Positions 7,726 through 8,583 of a stretch of 8,583 nucleotides of DNA are shown here, in pieces (position 1 is the first letter of the stretch; each line of letters begins with the position of its first letter). The position numbers and the translations under genes are program-made. Origin of the DNA: an uncultured Collinsella sp. (GTDB lineage Bacteria; Actinomycetota; Coriobacteriia; Coriobacteriales; Coriobacteriaceae); NCBI GenBank assembly GCA_958445065.1, contig CAUCQW010000043.1, positions 1-8,583 on the forward strand. Direction: 5' to 3'. The notes under the pieces were generated by a model that was not told the DNA's origin, searched no databases, and saw nothing but the letters and a program-made list of their open reading frames with translations.

Positions 7726-8463
7726 CTATGCGCCGATGGCGCCGCCGCAGTATTCGCAGCGCCCACTGGCATCGGGAATGGTGGTGGCTCCGCAGAAGGG
7801 GCAGGTCACCGCGGTCTTGGGGGCCTTGGCGGCCACGACGCTGTCGCGCGTCTCCTGGCGCAGCTGCACCAGCGCGTCGCGGACCTCGGTTGCCTGGCGC
7901 TTGGCCTCGCGGTATTCGATGGAGCCGCGCTGATCGATGGTGGAGTCGTTCACGCGCAGGTTGATCTCGGTAAAGTACGGCGTGTTGACGTGGATGGTCA
8001 GATTAAAGTCGTAATCCAGGTCGTAGCGCGGCGGGTTGTAGCTCTCGCGCTCGCCGTCCTTGGTCTCGCGATAGATCTCGGTGCGATGCTCGTCGATATC
8101 CATATCGCAGCCGAGTACCTGCGAGAACTCGATGATGTCGGGATTGGCGTCGCGCCAGCGGCTCTGCGAAGTGATGATCAGCAGGCCCGCGTCCTCATCG
8201 AGCATAATATTGGTGCGCCCGGCAGAAAGCGTGAGCGTGGGGTTGAACGAAGACAGGCGCTCGGCGTTGGCCTCGCGGTAGGCGAGTTGCTCACGGATAT
8301 CGTCCGCGGTGCTGGAGCGATAGCCGTGAAAGTAGGGGGAGAGCTTGCCGGCGCACTCTTTGCACAGGTAGCCTTCATTGATTTTTGTCTTACCTAGAAG
8401 TCCCAGCTCGGTACCGCAAATCGCGCACTCTTTCTTCTCGAACATCTTGTCAAAGAAGCCCAT
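7726..8463 (-). CDS. DUF4428-type protein with zinc ribbons at both ends
   Basis: This 245-residue, probably cytoplasmic protein has a zinc-binding knuckle at each end. The N-terminal one (Cys13, Cys16, Cys34, Cys37, in the context KKECAICGTELGLLGKTKI) fits the DUF4428 domain. The C-terminal one (Cys221, Cys224, Cys236, Cys239) is a short rubredoxin-like ribbon. Between them is a beta-rich region (about 75-175) with many charged residues, resembling a compact domain of unknown function, and then a helical stretch (about 182-212). There is no signal peptide or membrane helix. GGGAGG lies five bases before the ATG. It is the first complete gene of the minus-strand block and precedes the membrane zinc-ribbon gene by 24 bases, so the two are very likely co-transcribed. 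Molecular role unknown; a scaffold or adaptor for the SPFH/zinc-ribbon proteins is a guess from context. Confidence 0.9.
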   Translation of the reverse strand: MGFFDKMFEKKECAICGTELGLLGKTKINEGYLCKECAGKLSPYFHGYRSSTADDIREQLAYREANAERLSSFNPTLTLSAGRTNIMLDEDAGLLIITSQSRWRDANPDIIEFSQVLGCDMDIDEHRTEIYRETKDGERESYNPPRYDLDYDFNLTIHVNTPYFTEINLRVNDSTIDQRGSIEYREAKRQATEVRDALVQLRQETRDSVVAAKAPKTAVTCPFCGATTIPDASGRCEYCGGAIGA

Positions 8464-8492
8464 GGCTGCCTCCCATCAACTGGTAGCGTGTG

Positions 8493-8583
8493 TCACTTTT
8501 GATGATGGGGGAGTGCGCGATCCTTCGCGATACCCAGACGGCTCAAGGAGTCTCCACAACTGGGACACATGGCCCATTTTTTG
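8493..8583 (-). CDS. Possible 3' end of an upstream zinc-ribbon gene, cut by the window edge
   Basis: One minus-strand frame is open from the edge to a TGA at 8493-8495. It would encode a tail containing WAMCPSCGDSLSRLG and ending in HHQK. CPSCG is a typical half of a zinc ribbon and all neighbouring genes are rich in these, so this may be the end of another member of the block, 29 bases before the DUF4428-type gene. It is only about 30 codons long and only one cysteine pair is visible, so chance is possible. If it is not coding, the 120 bases from 8464 to the edge are the leader and promoter region of the block; I see no convincing -35/-10 pair there. Confidence 0.35.
   Translation of the reverse strand, partial: KKWAMCPSCGDSLSRLGIAKDRALPHHQK

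Noticed and set aside
7477..8397. 306-codon open frame on the plus strand
   Set aside because: It is antisense to the two zinc-ribbon genes, with low-complexity composition and no recognisable motif.
8516..8529. Short inverted repeat CGCGA/TCGCG with a TCCT loop
   Set aside because: Only five base pairs in GC-rich sequence, possibly inside a coding tail, and with no T run. Too weak to call a terminator or operator.

Overview
The window looks like a chromosomal segment of a GC-rich actinobacterium. I place it in the Coriobacteriia, probably close to Collinsella. This is an inference from high-GC third codon positions, clear Shine-Dalgarno sequences, the style of the small acidic lipoprotein and the protein families present; there is no rRNA or marker gene to prove it. 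No tRNA or rRNA gene, insertion sequence, CRISPR array or phage gene is visible.

Layout: two convergent gene blocks meet at a strong hairpin (4088-4122). Left block, plus strand: a polytopic membrane protein shaped like a sensor kinase (about 150-1949), a complete HisKA_3-type sensor histidine kinase (1952-3445) and a LuxR/NarL-type response regulator (3442-4062). They are packed as a translationally coupled operon. The first protein appears to be a pseudokinase. Where the second has its phospho-accepting His, ATP-binding Asn and G boxes, the first has Gln, Phe and unrelated sequence. The likely model is a membrane input protein working with the active kinase, which phosphorylates the regulator at Asp54.

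Right block, minus strand, read from 8463 down to 4171: a DUF4428-type double zinc-ribbon protein, a membrane-anchored double zinc-ribbon protein of the YdjG kind, an SPFH-domain protein with two C-terminal zinc ribbons of the YdjI kind, and then a secreted acidic lipoprotein. The first three carry six four-cysteine zinc-binding clusters between them. They resemble the SPFH/zinc-ribbon partners that bring PspA to the membrane in Bacillus subtilis, but no PspA is encoded in this window. The lipoprotein is separated from the SPFH gene by 81 bases containing a hairpin, so it may be only partly co-transcribed. A short reading frame running off the right edge ends with a CPSCG motif and may be the tail of another zinc-ribbon gene in the same block.

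Most interesting points: the pseudokinase/kinase pair, and the SPFH plus zinc-ribbon cassette without PspA, which is a candidate membrane-stress or membrane-microdomain system.
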